From UMGS1484 sp045593325 (lineage in GTDB: Bacteria; Bacillota; Clostridia; Oscillospirales; Acutalibacteraceae): DNA of 64,000 nt. The position numbers and the translations under genes were made by a program. This document shows positions 18,439-26,899 of this stretch, in pieces. The notes under the pieces were generated by a model. That model searched no databases, had not been told where the DNA came from, and worked only from the letters and a program-made list of their open reading frames with translations. The DNA lies in assembly GCA_045593325.1 (NCBI GenBank), contig JAZNWL010000049.1, positions 25,953-89,952 of the forward strand. Reading direction: 5' to 3'. Within the stretch, counting starts at the first letter, position 1, and each line of letters starts with the position of its first letter.

Positions 18439-21006
18439 ATGAAGAACATATTCTATAAATCATTTTTGCTTCTTCTCTGTCTTTGCCTGCTGCTGAGCGT
18501 GGTTGGTTGTGGTGATGATAAAACCACTGACACCGAAGAAGACGTGTTATCCCTTGAAAACCTGAACACCGGTATGGAATATCTTTCCGGTGGATTCAAT
18601 CAAGGGATGGAATTGGTTGCCGAAAACGACCAATTACAACTGTTGTTAGACCCTGCTACAGCTACTGTTGGGGTCTATGTAAAAGCCACCAAATATCTCT
18701 GGAAGTCCAATCTGGATGAAAAAACCGCATCGGTTATCTATAATGACGACGTTAAATTTGAATATATGTCGCAACTGTTGATTTCCTACTATAACGCTTC
18801 CAACAGTGAAGTTGTTTACGACAGTTACCGTTACGGGGTTCTGGAAGATGCCGTGAAATATTACGGTTTGGAAAACGGTGTTCGCATTGTTTATCAAATC
18901 GGTCAGAATATTGACGATTTCTTTATGCCTACGGTTTTAACCCAGGAATGGATGGATAAATTGACTGCCGATATGTCCGAAGAGGACAAAGAAATGTTCG
19001 CCATGTACTACGAACCCTTGGTATATGATGAAGTTTCCGATGAACTGATCGACAGTTTCAAACTGACCTATAAAGAATTCCAACCCGGCACCACCTTTTA
19101 TGAATTAACAACCCGTTCTAAGGTTGTGAAACAAGATTGTTACAACACCTACCTGGCAGATAAGGGCATCACCTATGATGTGATTGACCAAATTTATACT
19201 GCCGCCGGTTATTCTTACAAAAAGCCCGATACTCCCCGGTTTACCGTGGCTATCGACTTTACCTTGACCGATAAGGGTATGACCGTAAACGTACCGGTTG
19301 ACCAGATTCGTTACGAAGAAGGTTCATTCCGTCTGCATAAGATCCGGGTTTTGCCCTATTTCGGTGCTGTAACCGATAAAGCCGCCGCTGATATGATCAT
19401 TCCTGACGGTAGCGGTGCTTTGGTAGATTGCCAACATGATACCAAAGCTTCCATTGCTCTGCCTTTCTACGGTGCTGACAACAGTATTTGGACCGTGGAA
19501 ACCGCAGAAAACATGCAACAAGCCACCTTGCCTATTTACGGCATTACCCGTGGCGACAACGCATTTATCACCTACGTTTCTGACGGTGAATCCATCGGTT
19601 CGGTGGAATGTCACCCCAAAAACTCAGTTTATCCCTTTGCCAACGTGGGCGGTACTTACGTTGTTCACCCCTTTGAAACCTTTGCTTCTAACGGGGCTTC
19701 TGCCAAGGTTATGATGCAAAAATATGCCTCGACTCCTTATATGGGCAATATTACCTTGGATTACATGTTTGTATCCGGTGAGAAAATTGATTACGTGGAT
19801 CTTGCCAAATTGGTTCGCAACTATATGTTTGCTGACAAACAAAAGGTAGAAAATGCTTCTCTTGGCTTCTACCTGGATACTTACGGAACGGTTATGCGGA
19901 AGGAAAACTTCTTGGGTTATGCTTATAATAAAGACATCGCCCTGACCACCGTAGAACAAGCTCAGGAAATGTATAATACCTTGAATGAAAAAGGAATCAC
20001 CAATATTTCGGTTCGCTACAACAACCTGTTTAATGACAAATACGTCAACCAGATTTCCAACATCGGTGATCTGGAGGGGGTTGTGGGCAGCAAAAAAGAA
20101 CTCACTTCCTTTATGAAATCAGTTGCCGAAAAGGGCGGTACCGTATATCCCAATATGGAATTGCTTCTGGAACAATATTCCACCAGCCTTTCCGATGCCA
20201 CCTGGCACTCCAAGTTCATTGAAGGTACCATGATCGATTTCTCTACCAGCAACCTGTACTCCGAAGGGGTTACCGCTGACTTTGAACATATTATTGTTAA
20301 GAGTGGCGAAATGGTTGGACAGTTGCCCGACATTTTGGACGACATGAAAAAATTTGAAGGAAATGCCCTTTCTTTCACCAGCATTGGTAAGTATTTGTTC
20401 TCTGACTTTACCGAAGACCAAGTAAAATACCGTGATGAAGTTCAGGATGATATGATTGCCATTCTGAAAACCGCCAAAGATCAAGGCAATAAGATCATGG
20501 TGGATATGGGGAATGCCTACACATTACCCTATGCTGACCATGTAATTGACGCTCCTTTGAGTTGCAGTGCCTTGTCCTTCGAAAAACAAGAAGTTCCCTT
20601 CTTGCAAATTGTGTTACACGGCTACGTTTCTTTCGCCGGTACACCCTTGAATCTTTCGGACGACTATCAAATGCAATATCTTAAGAGTGTGGAATACGGT
20701 GCTGACTTGGCTTATACTTTGAACTATGCAACTTCCGAAATGGTGAAAAACACCAACTATTCGGAACTTTATTCCACTAACTATACACACTGGCTTGACC
20801 GCGCAACTGCCGATTATCAAGCTGCTGCAGCTGTTCTGGAAGGTTGCGGTGCTTCTACCATTGAAGACCACACCATCTTAGCCGAAGATGTTTTCATGAC
20901 CACTTACGACAACGGCGTAAAGGTTATTGTAAACTACAGCGGTGCCGATTATACCTATAACGGAACCGTAGTTGCCGCCCAAAACTTTGCCCGGGTCGGC
21001 GCATAA
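18439..21006 (+). CDS. DUF5696 domain lipoprotein
   Basis: An 855-residue surface lipoprotein. The signal peptide ends in the lipobox VVGC with lipidated Cys24. The mature protein starts with a beta-rich region. It continues with a segment that reads like a TIM-barrel glycosidase-type fold (SVRYNNLFNDKYVNQISNIG, YPNMELLLEQYSTSLSDATW, DMGNAYTLPYADHVIDAPLS). It matches DUF5696 as I recognise it; no catalytic activity is established for the family. A role in binding or trimming the imported glycan is inference. It lies between the two permease pairs, with the next gene 18 bases away. Confidence 0.78.
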   Translation: MKNIFYKSFLLLLCLCLLLSVVGCGDDKTTDTEEDVLSLENLNTGMEYLSGGFNQGMELVAENDQLQLLLDPATATVGVYVKATKYLWKSNLDEKTASVIYNDDVKFEYMSQLLISYYNASNSEVVYDSYRYGVLEDAVKYYGLENGVRIVYQIGQNIDDFFMPTVLTQEWMDKLTADMSEEDKEMFAMYYEPLVYDEVSDELIDSFKLTYKEFQPGTTFYELTTRSKVVKQDCYNTYLADKGITYDVIDQIYTAAGYSYKKPDTPRFTVAIDFTLTDKGMTVNVPVDQIRYEEGSFRLHKIRVLPYFGAVTDKAAADMIIPDGSGALVDCQHDTKASIALPFYGADNSIWTVETAENMQQATLPIYGITRGDNAFITYVSDGESIGSVECHPKNSVYPFANVGGTYVVHPFETFASNGASAKVMMQKYASTPYMGNITLDYMFVSGEKIDYVDLAKLVRNYMFADKQKVENASLGFYLDTYGTVMRKENFLGYAYNKDIALTTVEQAQEMYNTLNEKGITNISVRYNNLFNDKYVNQISNIGDLEGVVGSKKELTSFMKSVAEKGGTVYPNMELLLEQYSTSLSDATWHSKFIEGTMIDFSTSNLYSEGVTADFEHIIVKSGEMVGQLPDILDDMKKFEGNALSFTSIGKYLFSDFTEDQVKYRDEVQDDMIAILKTAKDQGNKIMVDMGNAYTLPYADHVIDAPLSCSALSFEKQEVPFLQIVLHGYVSFAGTPLNLSDDYQMQYLKSVEYGADLAYTLNYATSEMVKNTNYSELYSTNYTHWLDRATADYQAAAAVLEGCGASTIEDHTILAEDVFMTTYDNGVKVIVNYSGADYTYNGTVVAAQNFARVGA

Positions 21007-21023
21007 CAGAGAGGAGGATAAAA

Positions 21024-22037
21024 ATGTTGAATTTCACAAAAACTGAACAACAACCTTCTCAAGAGGTTCAAAAACTCACCGATGAACAAGCTCTGAACCA
21101 TACCGCCACCAAGAAAATGAAAAAGGTGGGGGGCTTCGACCTGACCACCCGTCGGAATTTAATGGGCTATTGGTTTATCCTTCCTTTCCTGATTGGTCTT
21201 CTGTGTATTTATTTGCCTGCTTTGATTGAATCCTTTAACTTCAGTACCAGCGATATCATCAAAGAAAGCGGTTCTTACCACCTGGCAACCCCTGCCGAAG
21301 GAACTTGGGCTCACTATAATACCGCTATCAATAAAGATCCTGACTTTATCCGCGGTATCTGGGAATCCCTGGCATCTATGCTGTTGAACGTTATCATTAT
21401 CATTATCTATTCTTTGATTATGGCAACCGTTCTGAACCGTAACATTGCCGGGAAGGGATTTTACCGTGCCATTCTGTTCCTGCCTGTTATCGTTGCCACC
21501 GGTGTTATTGCCACCGCTGAAAACTTTACCCCTGCAGGGAACGCAGTTAATGACATTGAAGCCGGTGCTTTGGCGTCGGCAGGCGGGGTGTTCTCTGATT
21601 TTAACATTGAAACCCTGTTAATGTCTTTGAACTTCAATGAAACCTTAACCTCTATCGTTGTTAGCGCCATTGGCAACTTGTACTCCATCGTTACCTGCTC
21701 CGGTGTTCAGCTGATCATCTTCCTGGCAGGGTTGCAATCCATTTCTCCTGCCATTTATGAATCGGCAACGGTTGAAGGGGCAACCTGGTGGGAGGGCTTC
21801 TGGAAAATTACCATTCCCATGATCAGCCCCTTGATTCTGGTAAATACAGTTTACACCATCGTTGACTCCTTTACCCAATACGGGAATAAGGTTATGGATG
21901 CGATTTATGATCTGATCAGTTCCGGGGACTATGAAGCCGCTTCTGCTCGTTCATTCCTGTATCTGGCGGTGGTTGGTATCCTGATTGCCATCGTTGTTCC
22001 CCTTATCAACAAGTTTGTTTTCTATGAAAACAAATAA
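21024..22037 (+). CDS. Sugar ABC transporter permease (MalF type), second pair
   Basis: A 337-residue permease. The N-terminal 45 residues are cytoplasmic and charged, then the first helix begins at WFILPFLIGLLCIYLPA. An extracellular stretch of about 50 residues follows before the transport domain. The EAA loop reads YESATVEGATWWEGFWKITIP. Ribosome site AGGAGG. It pairs with the next gene product, 19-28 bases downstream. Confidence 0.92.
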   Translation: MLNFTKTEQQPSQEVQKLTDEQALNHTATKKMKKVGGFDLTTRRNLMGYWFILPFLIGLLCIYLPALIESFNFSTSDIIKESGSYHLATPAEGTWAHYNTAINKDPDFIRGIWESLASMLLNVIIIIIYSLIMATVLNRNIAGKGFYRAILFLPVIVATGVIATAENFTPAGNAVNDIEAGALASAGGVFSDFNIETLLMSLNFNETLTSIVVSAIGNLYSIVTCSGVQLIIFLAGLQSISPAIYESATVEGATWWEGFWKITIPMISPLILVNTVYTIVDSFTQYGNKVMDAIYDLISSGDYEAASARSFLYLAVVGILIAIVVPLINKFVFYENK

Positions 22038-22065
22038 CCGTATTACAGCGTAGGAGGTGTATCAA

Positions 22066-23052
22066 ATGGAAGCTATTCAAAACGTTCCCGTTTCAACCGA
22101 ACCCAAAAAGCCCAACAAATTCCAACGGAAGTTTAACAAAGCGTATCTGGGAGAACGGCTGAGTAACGGTTTGTGCCATATCATTCTGATTGGTATTGTT
22201 TTTCTGATTCTGTTTCCGTTTATTGAAAAATTATGCACCATGTTTTTAGCCTATGAAGACTTGGCGGACAGTACCGTTCGGTACGTTCCCAAAACATGGT
22301 CTCTCAATACCTTGGTGCGAACCATGGGTATTATGAAATATTGGCAAACCCTGGGCACAACCACTTTGCTTTGTGTTCTGACTTCCGGTTTGCAAACCTT
22401 AAGCTGCACCTTGGTTGCTTACGGTTTTGCTCGCTTTAAATTCCCCGGCAGAGGCATTTTGTTTGCCGGCGTATTGATGATCTTGCTCATTCCCCCTCAG
22501 GTTATTATGACTTCCCTTTACATGAAGTTTACCTTCTTTAACTTCTTGGGGATTCCTAAACTGATTCTGGGCACCACCATCGATATCACCGAAGGCATGT
22601 GGCCCTTTGTTCTGCTTTCTTCCACCGCCATTGCCTTTAAAAACTCCCTGTATATCTACATGCTTCGTCAGTTCTTCCGGGGACTACCCACCGAAATTGA
22701 AGAAGCCGGGATGATTGACGGCTCCGGCCATTTCGGGGTGTTCTTCCGCTTGATGTTGCCCAATGCCGTGCCCATGATGGTTACCATTGTTTTGTTCTCG
22801 TTCTCTTGGCAATGGACCGACAACTATTATTCGGCATTGTTCCTGCAACGAAGCAAACTCATCAGCGTTTTGTCCTTGAAACTCAATGAGTTACAAACCT
22901 ACGGGGAAGGTCAGGAATACTACACCGGGAACTTCCGTCAAGCCATGATCGGTACCGGTGTTCTCCTGGTAATCGCTCCTCTGGTTATCATTTATCTGTT
23001 TGGGCAGAAATTCTTTGTACAAGGGATTTCTCAAAGCGGTATTGTTGGTTAA
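22066..23052 (+). CDS. Carbohydrate ABC transporter permease (MalG type), second pair
   Basis: A 328-residue permease with six predicted helices. The EAA loop reads EIEEAGMIDGSGHFGVFFRLM. The start is the ATG at 22066, seven bases after TAGGAGGTG; a GTG at 22057 lies inside that ribosome site. It is the last gene of the long importer operon, which ends in a terminator at 23121-23163. Its most likely binding protein is the lipoprotein encoded next at 23432. Confidence 0.92.
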   Translation: MEAIQNVPVSTEPKKPNKFQRKFNKAYLGERLSNGLCHIILIGIVFLILFPFIEKLCTMFLAYEDLADSTVRYVPKTWSLNTLVRTMGIMKYWQTLGTTTLLCVLTSGLQTLSCTLVAYGFARFKFPGRGILFAGVLMILLIPPQVIMTSLYMKFTFFNFLGIPKLILGTTIDITEGMWPFVLLSSTAIAFKNSLYIYMLRQFFRGLPTEIEEAGMIDGSGHFGVFFRLMLPNAVPMMVTIVLFSFSWQWTDNYYSALFLQRSKLISVLSLKLNELQTYGEGQEYYTGNFRQAMIGTGVLLVIAPLVIIYLFGQKFFVQGISQSGIVG

Positions 23053-23120
23053 TGCAACCGGCTTTGAAAATCCTGCCATGATGGTCTGCAAAGGCCGTCA
23101 GGTTGAGTGCCGAAAAATAG

Positions 23121-23163
23121 AAAAAGGTGTTTCGCAAGCATTCCTTGTGAAACACCTTTTTTT
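23121..23163 (+). terminator. Rho-independent terminator of the ABC importer operon
   Basis: An 18-bp stem (AAAAAGGTGTTTCGCAAG with CTTGTGAAACACCTTTTT, one G-T pair), a 5-base loop, and a T tract. Confidence 0.93.
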
Positions 23164-23310
23164 GCCCGCCACCGGGGTTGTCAAATATTTATAAATCGCC
23201 GAAGGGTAAAAAAGCGATATTTATCCCCTAAAATAACGTTTTGTTATGAAATCCATACATATTTAATTAACTTTATAACATATTTTATTGTTTTTTTCAC
23301 TATTCTCCCC

Positions 23311-23339
23311 TTGTATTTTTGTGAATAGAATGGTATACT
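23311..23339 (+). promoter_or_regulatory. Promoter of the second solute-binding protein gene
   Basis: TTGTAT, 17-base spacer, TATACT, about 90 bases before the gene. Confidence 0.65.
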
Positions 23340-23431
23340 GAACAGGCGGAGAGTTATTATTGGTCAATCCCTGTTTTCCTTTGTTTTGGGAAACAGGTTT
23401 GATACATATAAAAAAAGGAGATGTTTTTGAA

Positions 23432-25240
23432 ATGAAAGCAAACATTACAAGAATTCTTTGTCTTGTACTTGCCCTCATGATGTCCGTTGCTCTCTTCACT
23501 GCTTGCGGTGATGATGAAGTTGAAAGCCCCACGGACGTTGACACCCAAAGCACTGTTTCCACCCTTGCCCCCGTTATTGTAGAGGTGGACGACGACGACC
23601 CCTATACCATTGCCCAAAGCAAAGACGGTAAAGACGTGGTTATTTTGACCCCCAACGCTGATGGTACCATCACCATGACCGTTGCTGAAAAAACCACCTT
23701 GGAAACCTTCCTGGCTTGCGTTACTGCCAAAGAAGGCTATTCGGTTAAAGTTTCTGATGCCGAAGGTAAAGAAGTAACCGATACCAAAGCAGTCATTGCC
23801 AAAGACATGGTCTTTGAAGTTTATAAAGACGGTTCTGCCGAAGCAGAAGTGAAATTGGTTATCAACGTTGTTACTCAGGATAAGATCGAAGAAACCATTG
23901 CAGACCAAAAAGAAATTGATAACGCCAATTCTGACGCCGCCAATAATAACAACAATAATAACAATAATAACAACAATAACAACAATAATAATAACGGCAA
24001 CGACGGTAACAAAACTTCCGATCCCGGTGTTGCCATCAAATCTACCATCAAATTGAGCACCATTTGGTATGATCAATACAATGGTACCGACGGTACCGCC
24101 AAAGCCTGGCAATCCACTTTGAACAACATGGAAACCAGACAAGGCATTAAAACTGAATTTGCCAGATTGGATGCTGCCAGCGCAACCGATACCATCGTAA
24201 AAGACGTTATGGCAGGGAAAGTAACTGCTGACGTATTCGACGTTTCTTTGGCTATGTGCCGTAACATCGCCAGAAAGAAAGCCGCTGCTAACATTTTTGC
24301 TTCCAAAACTTTGAACAAATCCTTGTATGATTGCGGCGCTACCGAATCGGTTACCTTTAACGGGAAAGCCTACGGTGTAACTTTCGCTACCAAATCGGTT
24401 AACCCGATGGGTGTTATCTACAACAAAAAGTTGATTGAAAAATACGCCCCCGAAACCAATATTGAAAAACTTTACAACGAAAAGAAATGGACCTTTGATG
24501 CTTTCCAAGCTTTGGCTAAAAAATGTACTGTTGACACCGATGGTAACAACAAAGCCGACATCTACGGTTTCACTTCTAACACCAACATCATCGGTATGGC
24601 ATTGACCTCCAACGCCGGCGGTACTGCTTTGATGAAGAACGGCCGCGTAGAAGCCACCATGTGCAACGATGCCGGTATTGCCGCTTTGGAATGGTGTAAA
24701 GAAATGTTCAAGACTGACAGAACCTGGAACTACAAAGCTGACATCAACACCTGTGTTGACGTATTTGCCAACGGCGAAGCCGCCATGTTCGTTTCTTACA
24801 TGCAATTCTATCCCACCATTGCTGCAAAAGCCGACTTTAACATTGGTTTCGTTCTAATGCCCATCGGCCCTGCACAAAAAGATTACATCAACAGCGTTTA
24901 TGATGCTGCTTTGTATGTTGTTCCCAAAACCAACGAAGCTCGTTTGGATGACATCGGTACCTGGCTCAACGGCATTGCCAACGTTTCCGGTAAATTGTTG
25001 AACCAACAACTCAGCAAATTGGCCAACAACGGTATGGACAAAACTTGCCAAAACATTTACAAATCTCTTGTAAATAACATGAGCGCTGAATTCTCTACCG
25101 GTGCTTTTACTTCCAACATTTCTTCCCAGGTTGACAGCTCTGTAACTTCCGCCTCCAAATCTCCTGCTAAGGTTATGGCTGCTATCAAATCTGCTGCTCA
25201 AAAAGAAGTGGATGACTTCTACGGTCCTATGTATTCCTAA
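23432..25240 (+). CDS. Extracellular solute-binding lipoprotein with poly-Asn linker
   Basis: A 602-residue lipoprotein. The signal peptide ends LFTAC and gives a lipidated Cys. The start is the ATG at 23432, after AAAAAAGGAG; an in-frame start 72 bases upstream has no ribosome site. Residues about 50-165 form a small acidic beta domain. Next come 18 consecutive Asn residues (23942-23995) in a flexible linker, then the family 1 binding-protein fold (GVIYNKKLIEKYAPETNIEK, GEAAMFVSYMQFYPTIAAK). It sits just downstream of a permease pair that lacks its own binding protein, so it probably serves that pair. The ligand is unknown. Confidence 0.88.
   Translation: MKANITRILCLVLALMMSVALFTACGDDEVESPTDVDTQSTVSTLAPVIVEVDDDDPYTIAQSKDGKDVVILTPNADGTITMTVAEKTTLETFLACVTAKEGYSVKVSDAEGKEVTDTKAVIAKDMVFEVYKDGSAEAEVKLVINVVTQDKIEETIADQKEIDNANSDAANNNNNNNNNNNNNNNNNNGNDGNKTSDPGVAIKSTIKLSTIWYDQYNGTDGTAKAWQSTLNNMETRQGIKTEFARLDAASATDTIVKDVMAGKVTADVFDVSLAMCRNIARKKAAANIFASKTLNKSLYDCGATESVTFNGKAYGVTFATKSVNPMGVIYNKKLIEKYAPETNIEKLYNEKKWTFDAFQALAKKCTVDTDGNNKADIYGFTSNTNIIGMALTSNAGGTALMKNGRVEATMCNDAGIAALEWCKEMFKTDRTWNYKADINTCVDVFANGEAAMFVSYMQFYPTIAAKADFNIGFVLMPIGPAQKDYINSVYDAALYVVPKTNEARLDDIGTWLNGIANVSGKLLNQQLSKLANNGMDKTCQNIYKSLVNNMSAEFSTGAFTSNISSQVDSSVTSASKSPAKVMAAIKSAAQKEVDDFYGPMYS
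23942..23995 (+). repeat. Poly-Asn codon tract (18 AAY codons)
   Basis: Eighteen consecutive AAT/AAC codons in mixed order, inside the binding-lipoprotein gene. It is a low-complexity linker and likely varies in length between strains through slippage. Confidence 0.95.
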
Positions 25241-25265
25241 GACCTCGTAGAGAGTGAGGGCTATC

Positions 25266-25303
25266 ATCGGTGACGAGGTTTCTCGTCACCGATTTTTGTT
25301 TTT
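25266..25303 (+). terminator. Hairpin/terminator between binding protein and dockerin gene
   Basis: A 12-bp perfect stem (ATCGGTGACGAG/CTCGTCACCGAT) with a 4-base loop and TTTTTGTTTTT. Only 21 bases separate it from the next start codon, leaving no room for a promoter. Some read-through must therefore supply the dockerin gene, and the hairpin probably sets a lower level for it. Confidence 0.88.
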
Positions 25304-25324
25304 ATTAACGAAGGAGGAATAACA

Positions 25325-26689
25325 ATGAAAAAAGCAATTAGTTTTGCATTGGTACTGGCGATGTTGGTTTCGGTATTTGCTATTTCTTTTGCCACCACTG
25401 TAAATGCTGCAGAAAAAGAATTTGTTATTGACGGGAATCTGGACGTTTGGTATTTAAGTAACGAAGAGACCCTTGTGGATGACCTGAACTACTATCATTT
25501 TGATACCTTGGAAGCATATAATCTGGATCCCACCAATGGCCACGGCATATATTTCTTTGACGGGGCTCAAACTGCCGCCGAAGTTTACATGGCTTATGAT
25601 GATACCTATGTGTACGTATATGTAAAATGTTGGGATGACGACATTGCCATTAACCCGGAAGATACCAGTGGATCTTCTTCGTCTGACTCTTTGGAAATTT
25701 GGTTCGACCCCGATCCCAACAGTCAAACCACCAATCCTGATGGTACTCCCAAAAACCCGGATGAAATCGGTGACTGGCCCACCAACACTTGCGACCCGTT
25801 GCAAGGGGATGCTCGTTTGCGTATGCGTGCTGCTGACTTCAAAGTGAGTGACATTCATCCTTGCGTAAAACCCAACTATAATGGCGTTGTAACCACCGAT
25901 TATTTTAATAGTCCTGAAAACTTGATGCCTTTCTATTTTTCCAACGAACCCCGGGAAGTTCCCACCGGTGATATTGTTTCTTCCGGTTTCGGGGTAGAGG
26001 TTCGTTTCCCTCGGTACGACGGAACCGGCGGGAATGCTTTCCGTGTAAACGTTGCCTGTAACAACCGTTTGGAAGGTGATGAATCTGAATGGTATGCTTT
26101 GGCAATGGGTGAAGCTTGGTGGTTAAATTATGCTACTGCCAACCAGGTAATCTATCCCAAATCCGGCAATCCTTTCTTTGATCAGGATCCCGAAACATTG
26201 GCAACCAAATCGGTTTATTACACCGAATCGGCTTATAATGCCGAAGGGATGAGAGTAGCAGGATTGATCAGTGAATTGCCCGCAAACGTTACCAGTCTGG
26301 AAAAAGCCAAGGTGCAAACTGCGGTGGATGAATATCTGGCTTTGAATGATTTCCAAAAAGGATATGTGCAAGCCAGAAACTTGGCAACCTTGAAAGCCGC
26401 CGCTGACACTTTGGGTATCGCTTTGGAAGAGGACGTTCCTTCCCAACCTGATGTTTCCGAACCAGATACCACTCCCACAGATGCTCTTGACTTGGGGGAT
26501 GTAAATGGTGACCAAGCCATCAACGCCAAAGACGCGTTGTTGGTCTTGCGGATTGCCGTAAATAAATATGATGCCAACGACGCTGAAAAGGTAGCTGCTG
26601 ACGCCAATGAAGACGACAGCATCAACGCCAAAGACGCTTTGGAAATCTTGAAATTTGCCGTTGGTAAACCTTCTTGCCTGGCTAAATAA
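25325..26689 (+). CDS. Secreted CBM9-like protein with type I dockerin (copy 1)
   Basis: A 454-residue secreted protein. A signal peptide covers residues 1-29. A CBM9-like (DOMON-type) sugar-binding beta-sandwich spans about 30-300, with FVIDGNLDVW, YDDTYVYVYVKCWDDDIA and SLEIWFDPDPNS. One helical repeat of about 57 residues follows (LISELPANVTSLEKAKVQ to LATLKAAAD). A proline-rich linker leads to a type I dockerin at 388-454, with the two calcium loops DVNGDQAINAKD and DANEDDSINAKD. No catalytic domain is present, so it is a binding module for a cohesin-bearing partner. It reads from the upstream binding-protein gene through a hairpin. It is a close paralogue of the next gene. Confidence 0.88.
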   Translation: MKKAISFALVLAMLVSVFAISFATTVNAAEKEFVIDGNLDVWYLSNEETLVDDLNYYHFDTLEAYNLDPTNGHGIYFFDGAQTAAEVYMAYDDTYVYVYVKCWDDDIAINPEDTSGSSSSDSLEIWFDPDPNSQTTNPDGTPKNPDEIGDWPTNTCDPLQGDARLRMRAADFKVSDIHPCVKPNYNGVVTTDYFNSPENLMPFYFSNEPREVPTGDIVSSGFGVEVRFPRYDGTGGNAFRVNVACNNRLEGDESEWYALAMGEAWWLNYATANQVIYPKSGNPFFDQDPETLATKSVYYTESAYNAEGMRVAGLISELPANVTSLEKAKVQTAVDEYLALNDFQKGYVQARNLATLKAAADTLGIALEEDVPSQPDVSEPDTTPTDALDLGDVNGDQAINAKDALLVLRIAVNKYDANDAEKVAADANEDDSINAKDALEILKFAVGKPSCLAK

Positions 26690-26704
26690 AGTACCATAAA
26701 TCAC

Positions 26705-26737
26705 ACCGCCTGTTTCCAAAGAAATGGGCGGTTTTTT
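26705..26737 (+). terminator. Terminator after dockerin gene copy 1
   Basis: ACCGCC and TTTC pair with GAAA and GGCGGT, with a small TG/TG internal loop, followed by TTTTTT. Confidence 0.85.
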
Positions 26738-26853
26738 CGAGTTTCCATAGTTTTTCTATTTTTCGATATAAAATCTGTCGATATTCAACACAAAAATATC
26801 GTTTTATGGGCAAAGTCTTGAATTTCACAAATTAGTATGATACACTTTAATTG

Positions 26854-26873
26854 TATTTTAGTAGTCTAAAATA
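26854..26873. promoter_or_regulatory. TATTTTA/TAAAATA inverted repeat before dockerin gene copy 2
   Basis: TATTTTA-GTAGTC-TAAAATA lies 26 bases before the start codon, just upstream of AAGGAGG. TATGAT at 26836-26841 may be the -10 element, but no good -35 was found. It may be an operator or simply AT-rich sequence. Confidence 0.35.
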
Positions 26874-26899
26874 GGCTACACATCTAAGGAGGATGTATC

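Larger units (their letters stand above)
23053..23431 (+). other. Intergenic region between permease pair and second binding protein
   Basis: 379 bases. It contains the operon terminator (23121-23163), an AT-rich stretch with nothing recognisable (23164-23310), the promoter of the binding-protein gene (23311-23339), and its leader of about 85 bases. Nothing else was seen. Confidence 0.7.

Noticed and set aside
23357..24805. A long open frame (482 codons) on the minus strand opposite the binding lipoprotein gene
   Set aside because: It is rich in Phe, Val, Gly and His in the way typical of an antisense shadow, has no ribosome site, and lies wholly over a well-supported gene.
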